DNA of 62,392 nucleotides from assembly GCA_035656635.1 (NCBI GenBank), contig DASRSD010000137.1, positions 1-62,392 of the forward strand, written 5' to 3'. Below, in pieces: positions 7,475 to 15,303 of this stretch (the stretch's first letter is position 1; each line of letters begins with the position of its first letter). Origin of the DNA: Pirellulales bacterium. GTDB lineage: Bacteria; Planctomycetota; Planctomycetia; Pirellulales; JADZDJ01. A program made the position numbers and the translations under genes. The notes under the pieces were generated by a model, which did no database searches, was not told where the DNA came from, and worked only from the letters and a program-made list of their open reading frames with translations.

Positions 7475-8557
7475 GTGGCCCTGCTCGCAGCCATCACTCA
7501 ACTCAATGATGCCGGCATGGACCAACTGTGCCAGCGACTCGCCGCGGAAGCCGCCAGTTTAGATGCCACCGGCAACTGGCCCCAGCAGCAACTGGCCGCG
7601 CTGGGTCAGGCGGGCGTATACCGTTGGTTCCAGCCGCAACACTGGGGCGGATTGGAATGGAGCGAAGCCGACCTGGCCCGTGGATATCTCCGACTGGCAG
7701 CGGCCTGCCTGAGCACCACGTTCATCCTTACCCAGCGCAGCGCCGCCGTAAAACGGATCGTCGAAAGCGAAAACGAAGCGGCCCAGCAACAACTTCTGCC
7801 TCGCCTGGCCGATGGCTCGCTGTTCGCCACGGTCGGCATTTCACATCTCACCACCAGCCGCCGGCATTTGGCCAAGCCCGTTTTGCAAGCCCGGGAAACC
7901 AGCGCCGGCTACGTCTTGAACGGTTTCAGTCCCTGGGTGACCGGGGCTGATCACGCCGATACCGTGGTGTTGGGCGCCACGCTGGAAGATGGCCGGCAAA
8001 TTTTGCTGGCGCTTCCCACGGCATTGTCGGGAGTGATCACCCCGCCGCACGCTCAATTGCTGGGCTTAACCGCCAGCCATACCGGCCCATTGGAATGCCA
8101 CGATGTGCATGTGGACCGCCAGTGGCTGTTGGACGGGCCTGTCGAAAACGTGATGGCTGTGCATGGCGGCGCGAAAACCGGCGGGTTGCAAACTTCGGCC
8201 TTGGCCATTGGCCTGGCAGGGGCGGCCATCGAGTTTCTTTCTCGCGAATCACAACAGCGGAGCGATCTGGCAGGCCCCACCGAACATTTGCAGCGCGAAC
8301 ATGCAACCTGGCAGGCCAATTTATTGTCGTTGGCCTCGGGAACCGAAGCCTGCACGTCCGAAGCGCTGCGGGCCCAGGCCAACAGCCTGGCGCTCCGTGC
8401 CACGCAGGCCGCCTTGGCCGCCGCCAAGGGAACCGGTTACGTCGCCGGGCATCCCGCCGGGCGTTGGTGCCGTGAAGCATTATTTTTCCTGGTGTGGAGC
8501 TGTCCCCAACCGGTCATGAACGCAAATTTATGCGAACTGGCCGGCCTGGGCGATTAA
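7475..8557 (+). CDS. Acyl-CoA dehydrogenase-family flavoprotein
   Basis: About 360 residues. The frame is open from a GTG at 7409, but a GTG at 7475 follows a strong GAAGGAG site with 5-bp spacing and is the better start. The order is ACAD-like: an N-terminal helical domain (LAALGQAGVYRWFQPQHWGGLEW), a middle barrel around FATVGISHLTTSRRHL, FSPWVTGADHADTVVLGA and GPLECHDVHVD, and a helical C-terminus ALRAQANSLALRATQAALAAAKG. It most resembles the ACAD group that includes two-component flavin monooxygenase oxygenases. The substrate is unknown. The usual catalytic Glu is not obvious to me. Confidence 0.75.
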   Translation: MALLAAITQLNDAGMDQLCQRLAAEAASLDATGNWPQQQLAALGQAGVYRWFQPQHWGGLEWSEADLARGYLRLAAACLSTTFILTQRSAAVKRIVESENEAAQQQLLPRLADGSLFATVGISHLTTSRRHLAKPVLQARETSAGYVLNGFSPWVTGADHADTVVLGATLEDGRQILLALPTALSGVITPPHAQLLGLTASHTGPLECHDVHVDRQWLLDGPVENVMAVHGGAKTGGLQTSALAIGLAGAAIEFLSRESQQRSDLAGPTEHLQREHATWQANLLSLASGTEACTSEALRAQANSLALRATQAALAAAKGTGYVAGHPAGRWCREALFFLVWSCPQPVMNANLCELAGLGD

Positions 8558-8629
8558 TCATTTGTCTGTCAATTCAGCTGTCAATCCAGATCAAAGCGGC
8601 GGCTCGCTGCAGTGTAGCGCATTCAAAAT

Positions 8630-8680
8630 AGCCGGATGGCCACGCCGTCTGGCCCGGATGCTATGAGCATCCGGCTACTG
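8630..8680. repeat. REP-like palindromic repeat, copy 1
   Basis: A roughly 50-bp unit with two potential hairpins, including the perfect CCGGATGCT-ATG-AGCATCCGG. A diverged copy in the opposite orientation lies at 31371-31425. It is the only recognisable feature between the acyl-CoA dehydrogenase gene and the prolyl oligopeptidase gene. Confidence 0.65.
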
Positions 8681-8739
8681 GTCAATATTCATTTAGCGGC
8701 TGGGCTTGCCCCGCGGCGATTCGAAGTCACAACACATCA

Positions 8740-10944
8740 GTGCCACTTATGCAATTTGATTTTTTGTCGAGTCTACATCGCAGCGCCCATTTTTTCTTTT
8801 CGATTTTGATTCTCTGTATGTTTTTCCAGCACACAACCCGTGCCGCCGATTCATCGACGAATGCAACTTCATCCAATTCGCCGCTGGTGTATCCCGCGGC
8901 GCGCCGCGGCGACCAGGTGGACGATTACCATGGCGTCAAAGTTGCCGATCCGTATCGCTGGCTGGAAGATGTCGATAGCAGCGAAACCCGCGCCTGGGTC
9001 GAGGCCGAAAATCGGCTGACCTTTGGCTTCCTGGAAAAAATTCCCCAACGGGAAGCCATCCGTAAGCGGCTTACCGCGCTGCAAAACTACACCCGCTACG
9101 GCGTTCCCACGCAGCGCGCCGGACGATATTTCTTCACCAAAAACGACGGCCTGCAAAATCAAAGCGTGTTGTATTGGGCCGCCGCCTTGGATGCCGAACC
9201 GCAAATCCTGCTCGATCCCAATGCACTCTCCGCCGCAGGCACCATCGCCCTGTCTCGATACGACGTGAGCAACGACGGCCGGCTCCTGGCCTATGGCCTT
9301 TCCACCGCCGGCTCCGATTGGCAAGTGTGGCGCATTCGCGATGTCGCCTCGGGCAAAGATCTGCCCGACGAAATTCGCTGGGTCAAGTTCTCGGCCGTGT
9401 CTTGGACGCCCGACAACCGCGGCTTCTACTACAGCCGCTACGACGAGCCGAACGAAGCCACCAAACTGCTCGACACCAATTATTATCAAAAGCTGTATTA
9501 TCACCGCGTCGGCACGCCGCAAACGGCAGACACGCTGGCCTACCAGCGGCAGGACGAAAAGGAATGGGAATTTTACGGCGAGCCCAGTGAAGATGGCCGC
9601 TATTTAGTGATCGATGTGGAACACGGCACCGGGCCAAAAAATGCCGTGTTTTACAAGCGGCTCGATCAGCCCGACGCGAAAGTCATCGAATTGCTCCCCA
9701 ACTTCGATGCCGAATATCGCTTCCTGGGCAACGACGGCAGCGCGTTTTATTTTCGCACCGATCTGAATGCCCCGCTGGGGCGCGTCATTGCCATCGACGT
9801 GGAGCATCCGCAGCGCGCCAATTGGCGCGAGCTAATTCCGGAAGCGGCCGATGCCATGGAAAACGCCGGCGTGGTCGGCGATCAATTTTTCATCTCCTAT
9901 CTCCACGATGCCCACGCCTTGGTAAAAAAATTCGATCTCGCCGGCCATCCACAGGGCACGGTCGAGCTGCCGAGCTTAGGCACCGTGTTCGGTTTTGAAG
10001 GCCTCCGCATTGATCGCGAAACTTTTTTCGGCTTCACCAGCTTCACGACGCCGCAAACCATTTATCGCTATATGCTGGATGACGGCAAAGTTTCGCTGTT
10101 CCGCCGTCCGCAGGCCGATTTCAATCCCGACGATTACCAAACCCGGCAAGTTTTTTACGCCAGCCGCGATGGCACCCGCGTACCGATGTTCATCAGCTCG
10201 AAAAAAGGCGTGCCGCTCAATAGTGAAAATCCCACGCTGTTGTACGGCTACGGCGGCTTCAACATTTCCCTCACGCCCACGTTTTCCGTCGCCAATTTAG
10301 CGTGGATGGAAATGGGGGGCGTGTTCGCCATGCCCAATTTGCGCGGCGGCGGCGAATATGGCCGCGCCTGGCACGAAGCCGGCATCAAGCTGAAAAAGCA
10401 AAACGTGTTTGACGATTTTATTGCCGCCGCCCAGTGGCTTATCGATCAGCACTACACTTCCACGCCCAAGCTCGCCATTTCCGGCCGCTCCAACGGCGGC
10501 CTGCTGGTAGGCGCGTGCCTGACGCAGCGGCCCGATTTATTCGGCGCGGCCCTGCCCGGCGTCGGGGTGATGGACATGCTGCGCTTTCACAAATTCACCA
10601 TCGGCTGGGGTTGGACCAGCGATTTCGGCTCCGCCGACAACCCGGAAGAATTTACCGCCCTATGGGCATACTCCCCGCTGCACAACATCAAGCCCGGCGC
10701 CAAATATCCGCCCACGCTCATCACCACGGCCGATCACGACGACCGCGTGGTTCCCGGCCACAGCTTCAAATTCGCCGCCGTCCTGCAAGCCGCCCAGGCT
10801 GGCCCCGCGCCGATTTTAATTCGCATTGAAACTGAAGCCGGCCATGGCGCAGGCAAACCCACCACCAAAATCATCGACGAAACCGCCGATGAATTCGCGT
10901 TTCTGGTGGACGTGCTGAAGATGGACCCGCCGATGAAGCCGTAG
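8740..10944 (+). CDS. Prolyl oligopeptidase, S9A family, exported
   Basis: A 734-residue serine peptidase. The start is GTG at 8740 or, nine bases on, ATG at 8749; either gives a signal peptide (SAHFFFSILILCMFFQHTTRA). The N-terminal region YHGVKVADPYRWLEDVDS and the beta-propeller precede an alpha/beta-hydrolase domain with the nucleophile in SGRSNGG (Ser584), the Asp in [14 protein letters not shown] and the His in EAGHGAGKP. It cleaves short peptides after proline, probably outside the cytoplasm. Directly downstream comes an inverted MazF-type module and then a second copy of this gene's last 240 bp (11666-11904). Confidence 0.92.
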   Translation: MPLMQFDFLSSLHRSAHFFFSILILCMFFQHTTRAADSSTNATSSNSPLVYPAARRGDQVDDYHGVKVADPYRWLEDVDSSETRAWVEAENRLTFGFLEKIPQREAIRKRLTALQNYTRYGVPTQRAGRYFFTKNDGLQNQSVLYWAAALDAEPQILLDPNALSAAGTIALSRYDVSNDGRLLAYGLSTAGSDWQVWRIRDVASGKDLPDEIRWVKFSAVSWTPDNRGFYYSRYDEPNEATKLLDTNYYQKLYYHRVGTPQTADTLAYQRQDEKEWEFYGEPSEDGRYLVIDVEHGTGPKNAVFYKRLDQPDAKVIELLPNFDAEYRFLGNDGSAFYFRTDLNAPLGRVIAIDVEHPQRANWRELIPEAADAMENAGVVGDQFFISYLHDAHALVKKFDLAGHPQGTVELPSLGTVFGFEGLRIDRETFFGFTSFTTPQTIYRYMLDDGKVSLFRRPQADFNPDDYQTRQVFYASRDGTRVPMFISSKKGVPLNSENPTLLYGYGGFNISLTPTFSVANLAWMEMGGVFAMPNLRGGGEYGRAWHEAGIKLKKQNVFDDFIAAAQWLIDQHYTSTPKLAISGRSNGGLLVGACLTQRPDLFGAALPGVGVMDMLRFHKFTIGWGWTSDFGSADNPEEFTALWAYSPLHNIKPGAKYPPTLITTADHDDRVVPGHSFKFAAVLQAAQAGPAPILIRIETEAGHGAGKPTTKIIDETADEFAFLVDVLKMDPPMKP

Positions 10945-10978
10945 CCACAAGCAGCTTCATTTCAGACAGTGCTTGGTG

Positions 10979-11320
10979 TCACAGGTCGAGAAGGGCGCGT
11001 AGCTTGATATCAACTTCGTCCCTCGTTCTCGCAGAAATAGCGCCCAACCGGCGGACCACGGCGCTGGCGTGAATGGTCGCCAACTTGTGCAACCGCAGGA
11101 CCGATTTCGTTTTCAGATTCGTGGAAACCGCGTCTGCGTCGCCAGGATCAAGAACAATATCACTAGGCAACAGCGCTGCTGGAATGACCGACGAAATATA
11201 GGCCACCACAACCTCCGGCACACTTCCCAAGCGGTTGGTCAGCAGCAAAACAGGCCGCAGTTTCATGCCCGCAGCATCACCAAAGGGGAAACTGGCCAAA
11301 TAGATGTCGTCAGGCTGCAT
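10979..11320 (-). CDS. MazF/PemK-family endoribonuclease toxin
   Basis: A 113-residue protein with the family pattern: [27 protein letters not shown] at the N-terminus (Arg-Pro-Val strand), VVVAYISSVIPAALLPSDI in the middle and a LRLHKLATIHASAVVRRLGAIS C-terminal segment. It is expected to be a ribosome-independent mRNA interferase. It runs opposite to the prolyl oligopeptidase gene and stops 34 bp after it. It overlaps its antitoxin gene by 11 bp. It is unlike the MazF at 1101-1430 in sequence, so the two cassettes are not recent copies of one another. Confidence 0.85.
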   Translation of the reverse strand: MQPDDIYLASFPFGDAAGMKLRPVLLLTNRLGSVPEVVVAYISSVIPAALLPSDIVLDPGDADAVSTNLKTKSVLRLHKLATIHASAVVRRLGAISARTRDEVDIKLRALLDL

Positions 11321-11543
11321 TCACCGGCGCTCCGTCGTCCAGTGTGTAAATATCCTGACGAGGGTCGCTCAGTTCCGCAGACCATTGGTTCGCGATGCCG
11401 GCCATCCAGGCTTGTTCACTATCATCGGGTTGACCGGCCGACAAAACGAGAATCGTCACCGGTCCCGGCGGTATCGAATCCGGTGCCCGCGCGGAAAGAA
11501 CGTGCTGCTCGTTCACCTGACCCGTGATAGTAATGGCATCCAT
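11310..11543 (-). CDS. Antitoxin of the MazF-type module
   Basis: A 77-residue protein beginning [21 protein letters not shown] then [14 protein letters not shown]. This beta-rich N-terminus with a conserved PPGPV turn is typical of small antitoxins found upstream of MazF/PemK genes in planctomycetes and cyanobacteria. The acidic C-terminus ([15 protein letters not shown]) probably wraps the toxin. It is translated first and overlaps the toxin gene by 11 bp. The promoter region to its right (11544-11665) is A+T-rich, with a TTATATC-like stretch near 11610. Confidence 0.75.
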   Translation of the reverse strand: MDAITITGQVNEQHVLSARAPDSIPPGPVTILVLSAGQPDDSEQAWMAGIANQWSAELSDPRQDIYTLDDGAPVNAA

Positions 11544-11665
11544 AGTCGTGCCGCATGGAAGGTTCTGTCGAGTAATCTGCGCTAAACAATATCTTCTGAA
11601 TCAATCCAATTATATCACAATCCTTTGCTGGCCTGTACCTATCCACACCCCGAACATTCCCTTCC

Positions 11666-11904
11666 CGCCGCCCACGCTGATCACCACGGCCGATCGCGAT
11701 GACCGCGTGGTTCCCGGCCACAGCTTCAAATTCGCCGCCGCGCTGCAAGCGGCCCAGGCTGGCCCCGCGCCCATTCTCATCCGCATCAAAACCCAAGCCG
11801 GCCACGGCGCCGGCAAACCCACCACCAAAATCATCGAGGAAACCGCCGATGAATTCGCGTTTCTGGTGGACATTCTGAAAATGGACCTGCAACCCAAACC
11901 CTAA
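11666..11904 (+). pseudogene. Displaced second copy of the prolyl oligopeptidase 3' end
   Basis: This segment encodes the last 79 or so residues of the peptidase, including the Asp region ([14 protein letters not shown]) and the His region (QAGHGAGKP) but not the nucleophile Ser, and ends with a stop. It matches 10704-10944 closely, with scattered mostly synonymous changes plus a few replacements (H to R, V to A, E to K). It is open upstream to 11524 only by chance. It lies beyond the MazF-type module from the intact gene and cannot be an active enzyme. Confidence 0.9.
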
Positions 11905-12048
11905 CCGCATCGACCGAAAACACATTCTTCGAGCCTACAAAAACAACTGATTAAACATTTGCCGATCGAATCGCCAATTGCCAGTAGACTCAGATCGGTT
12001 AAACTGGACGTTTGTACCCAAACATGACTCGGGCCGCCACATCCGGCC

Positions 12049-12273
12049 ATGTCAGGCACGGAGGGCCAACCGTTGAGCAGCACTGCCGTCGGTGGAACGC
12101 GACTTTTGAAAGTGACAGCGGGCAACATCCGCAACAGCCATATCTACGTGCATGGCCACTACGACTTTTTCCCTGCCGATTGCGTCGGGCCGCCCCGTAA
12201 AACCGCCAACGGCAATGGCCACCAAATCCAATTGCTGCTCGAATACATTAACGTCGACTACCAGCGGCGCTAG
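12049..12273 (+). CDS. Truncated restriction-associated protein fragment (unrecognised)
   Basis: A 74-residue ORF. After a short disordered start, the segment LLKVTAGNIRNSHIYVHGHY then DFFPADCVGPPRK resembles the beginning of a small DNA-binding-type domain that I associate with restriction-modification neighbourhoods; this is a weak recollection, not a firm match. It ends soon afterwards with YINVDYQRR, overlapping the 3' end of the converging HNH gene by 26 bp. It looks like the front part of a gene cut by arrival of the HNH/XRE unit. Function unknown. Confidence 0.4.
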   Translation: MSGTEGQPLSSTAVGGTRLLKVTAGNIRNSHIYVHGHYDFFPADCVGPPRKTANGNGHQIQLLLEYINVDYQRR

Positions 12274-12868
12274 GATTGAGAGCCTCCAGAACCAAGATAC
12301 GTAGCTGATCTGCTACTTCTTGCGATCGATGTAATTCGGCCACGACATCTTCGCATAACCTCCAGTATTGTTCCCACTTGTCGCAGCCAATGATTGCTTC
12401 AAAGTCAACCCGTGTCGGAGTGCGCCATTTTTCGAAAGACGCTAGTCTCTCCGAACGAGCAGTAACGTCTGCGAGTTTCCTACCAGTTGGTGAATGCTTT
12501 GCATTACTAAGCATCCAATCACGCCATTGCTTGTTTCCTTTGCTTTGGTTGCATTTGCCACAAGCGGGAACAAGATTAGCAATTTCGGATATATAACCGG
12601 TCGGTCGTCGCTTAATAACCAGCGGCCGCAGATGATCCCACTCGGTGCAAAGATTTCCACAATAGGCACAACGGACGTCTCGCGGATCCATTTTCAGAAC
12701 CGCAAGTGCATATTCGATTTCGTCGAGCGACGGCGGAATAAGCGGAATAATCGCGCTGACGAAGGCATTTGTAATGCTCGACTTTCGACCAACCATCGAT
12801 TGGACCGACGGCATTCGAAACGCTGCTGTGAGCACGTCGCGGCGTAAATCTTCGGCCGAGATCGTCAT
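12248..12868 (-). CDS. HNH endonuclease
   Basis: A 206-residue protein with a canonical HNH core: DVRCAYCGNLCTEWDHLRPL and, later, NLVPACGKCNQSKGNKQW. Two CxxC pairs bind the structural zinc, and the Asp-His of EWDHL with the Asn and following residues form the beta-beta-alpha-metal site. The N- and C-terminal flanks (about 80 and 70 residues) are helical and of unknown specificity. The gene overlaps the XRE regulator by 4 bp (ATGA), so the two are translationally coupled. With the Vsr gene and methylase tail nearby it is probably a restriction nuclease, but no intact methylase is in the window. Confidence 0.85.
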   Translation of the reverse strand: MTISAEDLRRDVLTAAFRMPSVQSMVGRKSSITNAFVSAIIPLIPPSLDEIEYALAVLKMDPRDVRCAYCGNLCTEWDHLRPLVIKRRPTGYISEIANLVPACGKCNQSKGNKQWRDWMLSNAKHSPTGRKLADVTARSERLASFEKWRTPTRVDFEAIIGCDKWEQYWRLCEDVVAELHRSQEVADQLRILVLEALNPSAAGSRR

Positions 12869-13149
12869 TCCAACCGACCTCCTTTACCGTCACGCGAAAA
12901 GGAAGTTCGGGGAAATTTTTTGAGCAACCGGCTAATTGTATTCAGCGGTTCCTCACCACACGCCAACAGGAACCAGCATAGCTCAACCAAATCCAGCCGA
13001 CGATCGCCGCTTTCGACTTTAGCCACCCAGCTATGCGGAACCTTGAGGCGCGCGGCCAATTGCCGTTGAGAAAGGCCGCACTTTTCGCGGGCGCGACAAA
13101 GTTCAGCTCGCAGCGCCGCATATTCTTTGGTGTGAGTTGATTTTTCCAT
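12865..13149 (-). CDS. XRE-family helix-turn-helix regulator
   Basis: A 94-residue protein whose centre is a typical HTH_3 domain: REKCGLSQRQLAARLKVPHS then WVAKVESGDRRLDLVELCWF. It lies directly upstream of the HNH nuclease gene with a 4-bp overlap, the arrangement of controller (C) proteins of restriction systems, which delay nuclease expression. A 14-bp-arm inverted repeat overlapping its promoter (13154-13191) is the likely operator. The predicted -10 box (13157-13162) lies only 7 bp from the start codon, which suggests a leaderless mRNA. Confidence 0.8.
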   Translation of the reverse strand: MEKSTHTKEYAALRAELCRAREKCGLSQRQLAARLKVPHSWVAKVESGDRRLDLVELCWFLLACGEEPLNTISRLLKKFPRTSFSRDGKGGRLE

Positions 13150-13153
13150 TGCT

Positions 13154-13197
13154 CCGATTATGGGAGCTTGTTAGAATGCTCCCAAAATCGGTACACT
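13154..13197. promoter_or_regulatory. Divergent promoters with an inverted-repeat operator
   Basis: The arms CCGATTATGGGAGC (13154-13167) and GCTCCCAAAATCGG (13178-13191) are complementary at 13 of 14 positions around a 10-bp spacer. Leftward, TTGGGA (13180-13185) and CATAAT (13157-13162) with 17 bp between them serve the XRE/HNH unit. Rightward, TTGTTA (13168-13173) and TACACT (13192-13197) with 18 bp serve the gene at 13217. Both promoters overlap the dyad, so one regulator could control both. Confidence 0.65.
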
Positions 13198-13216
13198 AAC
13201 ACTGGGGGCAGCTTAC

Positions 13217-13771
13217 ATGCTTGAAATCACGAAGCGTGAATCAGCAACAATTGTCGCAGCACTTGGGTGCTGGAAGGAAGAACTTGCCGAAGGAGGCGAG
13301 TGGATTCGAGAAAGCCTGATATTTGCGCAACACGCGCCATTGTCCATCCAGGAAGTCGACGAACTCGCTGAACGACTAAAAAAGACTCCGGATCAAGCCG
13401 CTGACGACTTTCACTTATTTGCACCAACATATAACTATCAACTTTATCCCAAGTATGTACAAAGCGGAGCGAAGCCGGAATTCGGCCTGCCTGAAATTCC
13501 GGTCGTGGCCAGGGCTGCGCAAGGAATTCGGATTGCGCTGGGAACTCACAACTATGACGACACTTCCAAGCCAGACGTTCAAATCGAACGCCATCCGAAC
13601 GGTTGGATGATTTTCCTTCATCCACTCGGCGGTTCGGATGCTTGCGGGTATATCTATTTTTTTGATGACGGGCAAAGTTGCCTGCTTCCAGAATATGGTT
13701 ATGGCCCTACCCCCGCGATTCGTATATTAGCGCCAGGTTCTCGTTTGCCGGAATTTGACGCCGCTGATTAA
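13217..13771 (+). CDS. Unrecognised protein divergent from the XRE/HNH unit
   Basis: A 184-residue protein. Residues 1-60 are helical and acidic (ITKRESATIVAALGCWKEEL), and residues 75-184 look like an independent beta-rich domain containing IRIALGTHNYDDTSKPDVQI and WMIFLHPLGGSDACGYIYFF. I recognise no family. It has a GGGGGC stretch before the ATG and a plausible promoter within the shared operator. It ends 12 bp before the vsr gene on the same strand, so the two may form one transcript. An accessory role in the restriction island is possible but not shown. Confidence 0.6.
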   Translation: MLEITKRESATIVAALGCWKEELAEGGEWIRESLIFAQHAPLSIQEVDELAERLKKTPDQAADDFHLFAPTYNYQLYPKYVQSGAKPEFGLPEIPVVARAAQGIRIALGTHNYDDTSKPDVQIERHPNGWMIFLHPLGGSDACGYIYFFDDGQSCLLPEYGYGPTPAIRILAPGSRLPEFDAAD

Positions 13772-13783
13772 CTTTCTCGCATC

Positions 13784-14158
13784 ATGGCGGCGGTGAAGTC
13801 GAAGCACACTTCGCCGGAGATTCGGGTGCGAAAACTGGTGAGGAAACTGGGTTACCGCTATCGGCTGCATGTTAAAGCGCTGCCGGGCACGCCCGATTTG
13901 GTGTTTCCCAAGCTGCGGAAAATCATCAACGTGAGCGGTTGCTTTTGGCACATGCACAGTTGCGGCAGGTGCCGGATTCCCACCACGCGTCGACGGTATT
14001 GGATCGCTAAGCTAGAGCGAAATGCTGCCCGCGATAAACGCCTGCGGCGAGTGTGGCGGCTCGCCGGGTGGCAAGTGTTGACCGTTTGGGAATGCCAAAC
14101 TACGCCGGTGAAAGCAACCACGCTGCAATCAAAAATTGCCGCCTTTTTAGCGCGATAA
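13784..14158 (+). CDS. vsr: Very-short-patch (Vsr) mismatch endonuclease
   Basis: A 124-residue protein with the full Vsr pattern: SKHTSPEIRVRKLVRKLGYRYRLHVKALPGTPDLVFPKLRKIINVSGCFWH, with the catalytic Asp in PDLVF and the GCFWH zinc/His region, then TRRRYWIAKLERNAARDKRLRR and WQVLTVWEC. Vsr nicks at T:G mismatches that arise from deamination of 5-methylcytosine, so it normally accompanies a cytosine methylase. None is intact here, but the tail of an adenine-type methylase follows at 14233-14340. The gene is full length and appears functional. Confidence 0.9.
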   Translation: MAAVKSKHTSPEIRVRKLVRKLGYRYRLHVKALPGTPDLVFPKLRKIINVSGCFWHMHSCGRCRIPTTRRRYWIAKLERNAARDKRLRRVWRLAGWQVLTVWECQTTPVKATTLQSKIAAFLAR

Positions 14159-14161
14159 TTT

Positions 14162-14183
14162 CCGCTTCCTGACGGTCGCGGCT
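14162..14183. repeat. 22-bp direct repeat, copy 1
   Basis: A 22-bp sequence beginning CCGCTTCCTGACGGTCGCGG occurs here, right after the vsr stop, and again without mismatch at 14570-14591. It brackets the methylase tail, suggesting that repeat-mediated rearrangement shaped the decayed island. Confidence 0.6.
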
Positions 14184-14232
14184 TTGTGATTTCACCCGCT
14201 CCGCTAGCGCGTCGCGGCTAAACACTACCGCC

Positions 14233-14340
14233 CTGCGCTCGGTCGACGCCACCGACCGTGAAATCGATCAGCTCGTCTACCAACTCTACAACCTCACCCC
14301 CGACGAAATTCGCCTGGTTGAAGAATCGACCGCCGGTTGA
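14233..14340 (+). pseudogene. C-terminal remnant of an Eco57I/type IIG-like methylase
   Basis: In frame this reads ...ATDREIDQLVYQLYNLTPDE then IRLVEESTAG and a stop. The motif D-x-x-ID-x-LVY-x-LY-x-LT-x-x-EI-x-x-VE is the well-known end of Eco57I-class methylase/restriction polypeptides. No methylase body precedes it, only about 70 bases of repeat-like sequence after vsr. It is therefore a relic of a large restriction-modification gene whose bulk was lost. Confidence 0.7.
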
Positions 14341-15228
14341 GACCCCTCACCCCTGGCCCCTCTCCCACAAAGAGGCCTTCGCGGCAAATCTCGTCCGCAT
14401 GGAGTTGGGCCAGCCGCCACCGCCCCTGACGTGCCAACGGATGATCCCAACCCACAACAACTCATCACCTCCGACTGCATCCAACCCCCACGACTCTAAC
14501 TTCATCTCCGTAGCTCCTGCCTTCCTGGCTTCCTGATAAACTCTTCCTCCGCGTCTCTGTGGTGAAAAACCGCTTCCTGACGGTCGCGGCTCGGCATTTC
14601 CCACTCCCCATTCCGCACTCCCCATTTATCTGCGCCTTCTGCCTTCTCTGCGTCTTTGCGTCTCTGCGGTAAAAAAAGCCCGAAAATTGGGCCACTCGTT
14701 TGGTACAATGCACGCCGCAGCGATAAAGCTGTGCTCGCATTGCCGGCCGTGGTTTGCAGTCAGCTTACCGTCCACTGCTTACCGCTTGCCGCTCTTGCGT
14801 GCCGTTCTTTGGCAATTCGAAAAACTTTTGGATCTAAAAATCCTACGGCGGCGGCTTGCGCAATACCAGGCTGGAGTGCACGCTGCCGGGACGACCGTTG
14901 GAGCGCTGGCGGTGCGCTCGCGCTGCCAACAGCGAAGCGTTCAGTTTTGGCAAAATCGGCGCGCGAACCGCAAAGCTTTGTCAGAAAACAGGTACGTTCG
15001 GCTGAAGGGAGCCGAATCGGGCACGGGCGGACAAAGCTGCTTGAATTTTGTCGGCGGCTGGACTTCAATCGCTCAGAAATTCTCGGGCGATTGAGCGTCG
15101 CCGGCCGTCAGAACTTTGGAATTTTGCCCCAGAAAAAAATCCCGTGTTTTTTGGACAAAATCCGCCCGGCTTGCAGCCCGAAAAGTTCTGACTGGCACAT
15201 CTTTTCGGAATGTAGAAGTTTCAAGCAG
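14341..15228. other. Gene-free stretch with repeat phrases
   Basis: No credible gene. It holds a CCCCTCACCCCTGGCCCCTC phrase at 14344-14363, the second copy of the 22-bp repeat (14570-14591), and CTGCGTCTTTGCGTCTCTGCGG-type sequence at about 14648-14669 with a related piece at about 14547-14564. The first and last are word-like repeats common between planctomycete genes. From 14700 to 15228, just downstream of tRNA-His, I see nothing I can name. Open frames here are low-complexity or shift class along their length. Confidence 0.5.
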
Positions 15229-15303
15229 GGTGGCTAACGGGACTTGAACCCGTGACCCCCAGATCCACAATCTGGTGCTCTAACCAACTGAGCTATAGCC
15301 ACC
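15229..15303 (-). tRNA. tRNA-His (anticodon GTG)
   Basis: The reverse strand folds into a full cloverleaf. The acceptor arm GGTGGCTA pairs with TAGCCACC (8 bp, including the extra G-1:C73 pair diagnostic of tRNA-His). The D arm is GCTCAGTTGGTTAGAGC, the anticodon stem CCAGA/TCTGG encloses TTGTGGA (anticodon GTG), and the T arm is ACGGG-TTCAAGT-CCCGT. The 3' CCA is not encoded. Confidence 0.97.

Noticed and set aside
14347-14740. Overlapping minus-strand frames with RRDAKTQRRQK-like peptides
   Set aside because: These are translations of the CTGCGTCTTTGCG word-like repeats, which give similar spurious peptides in many genomes.
14656-15237. 193-codon open frame on the plus strand downstream of the restriction island
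   Set aside because: It begins inside a dispersed repeat, changes character along its length, has no ribosome binding site or recognisable domain, and reads through the 3' part of tRNA-His.
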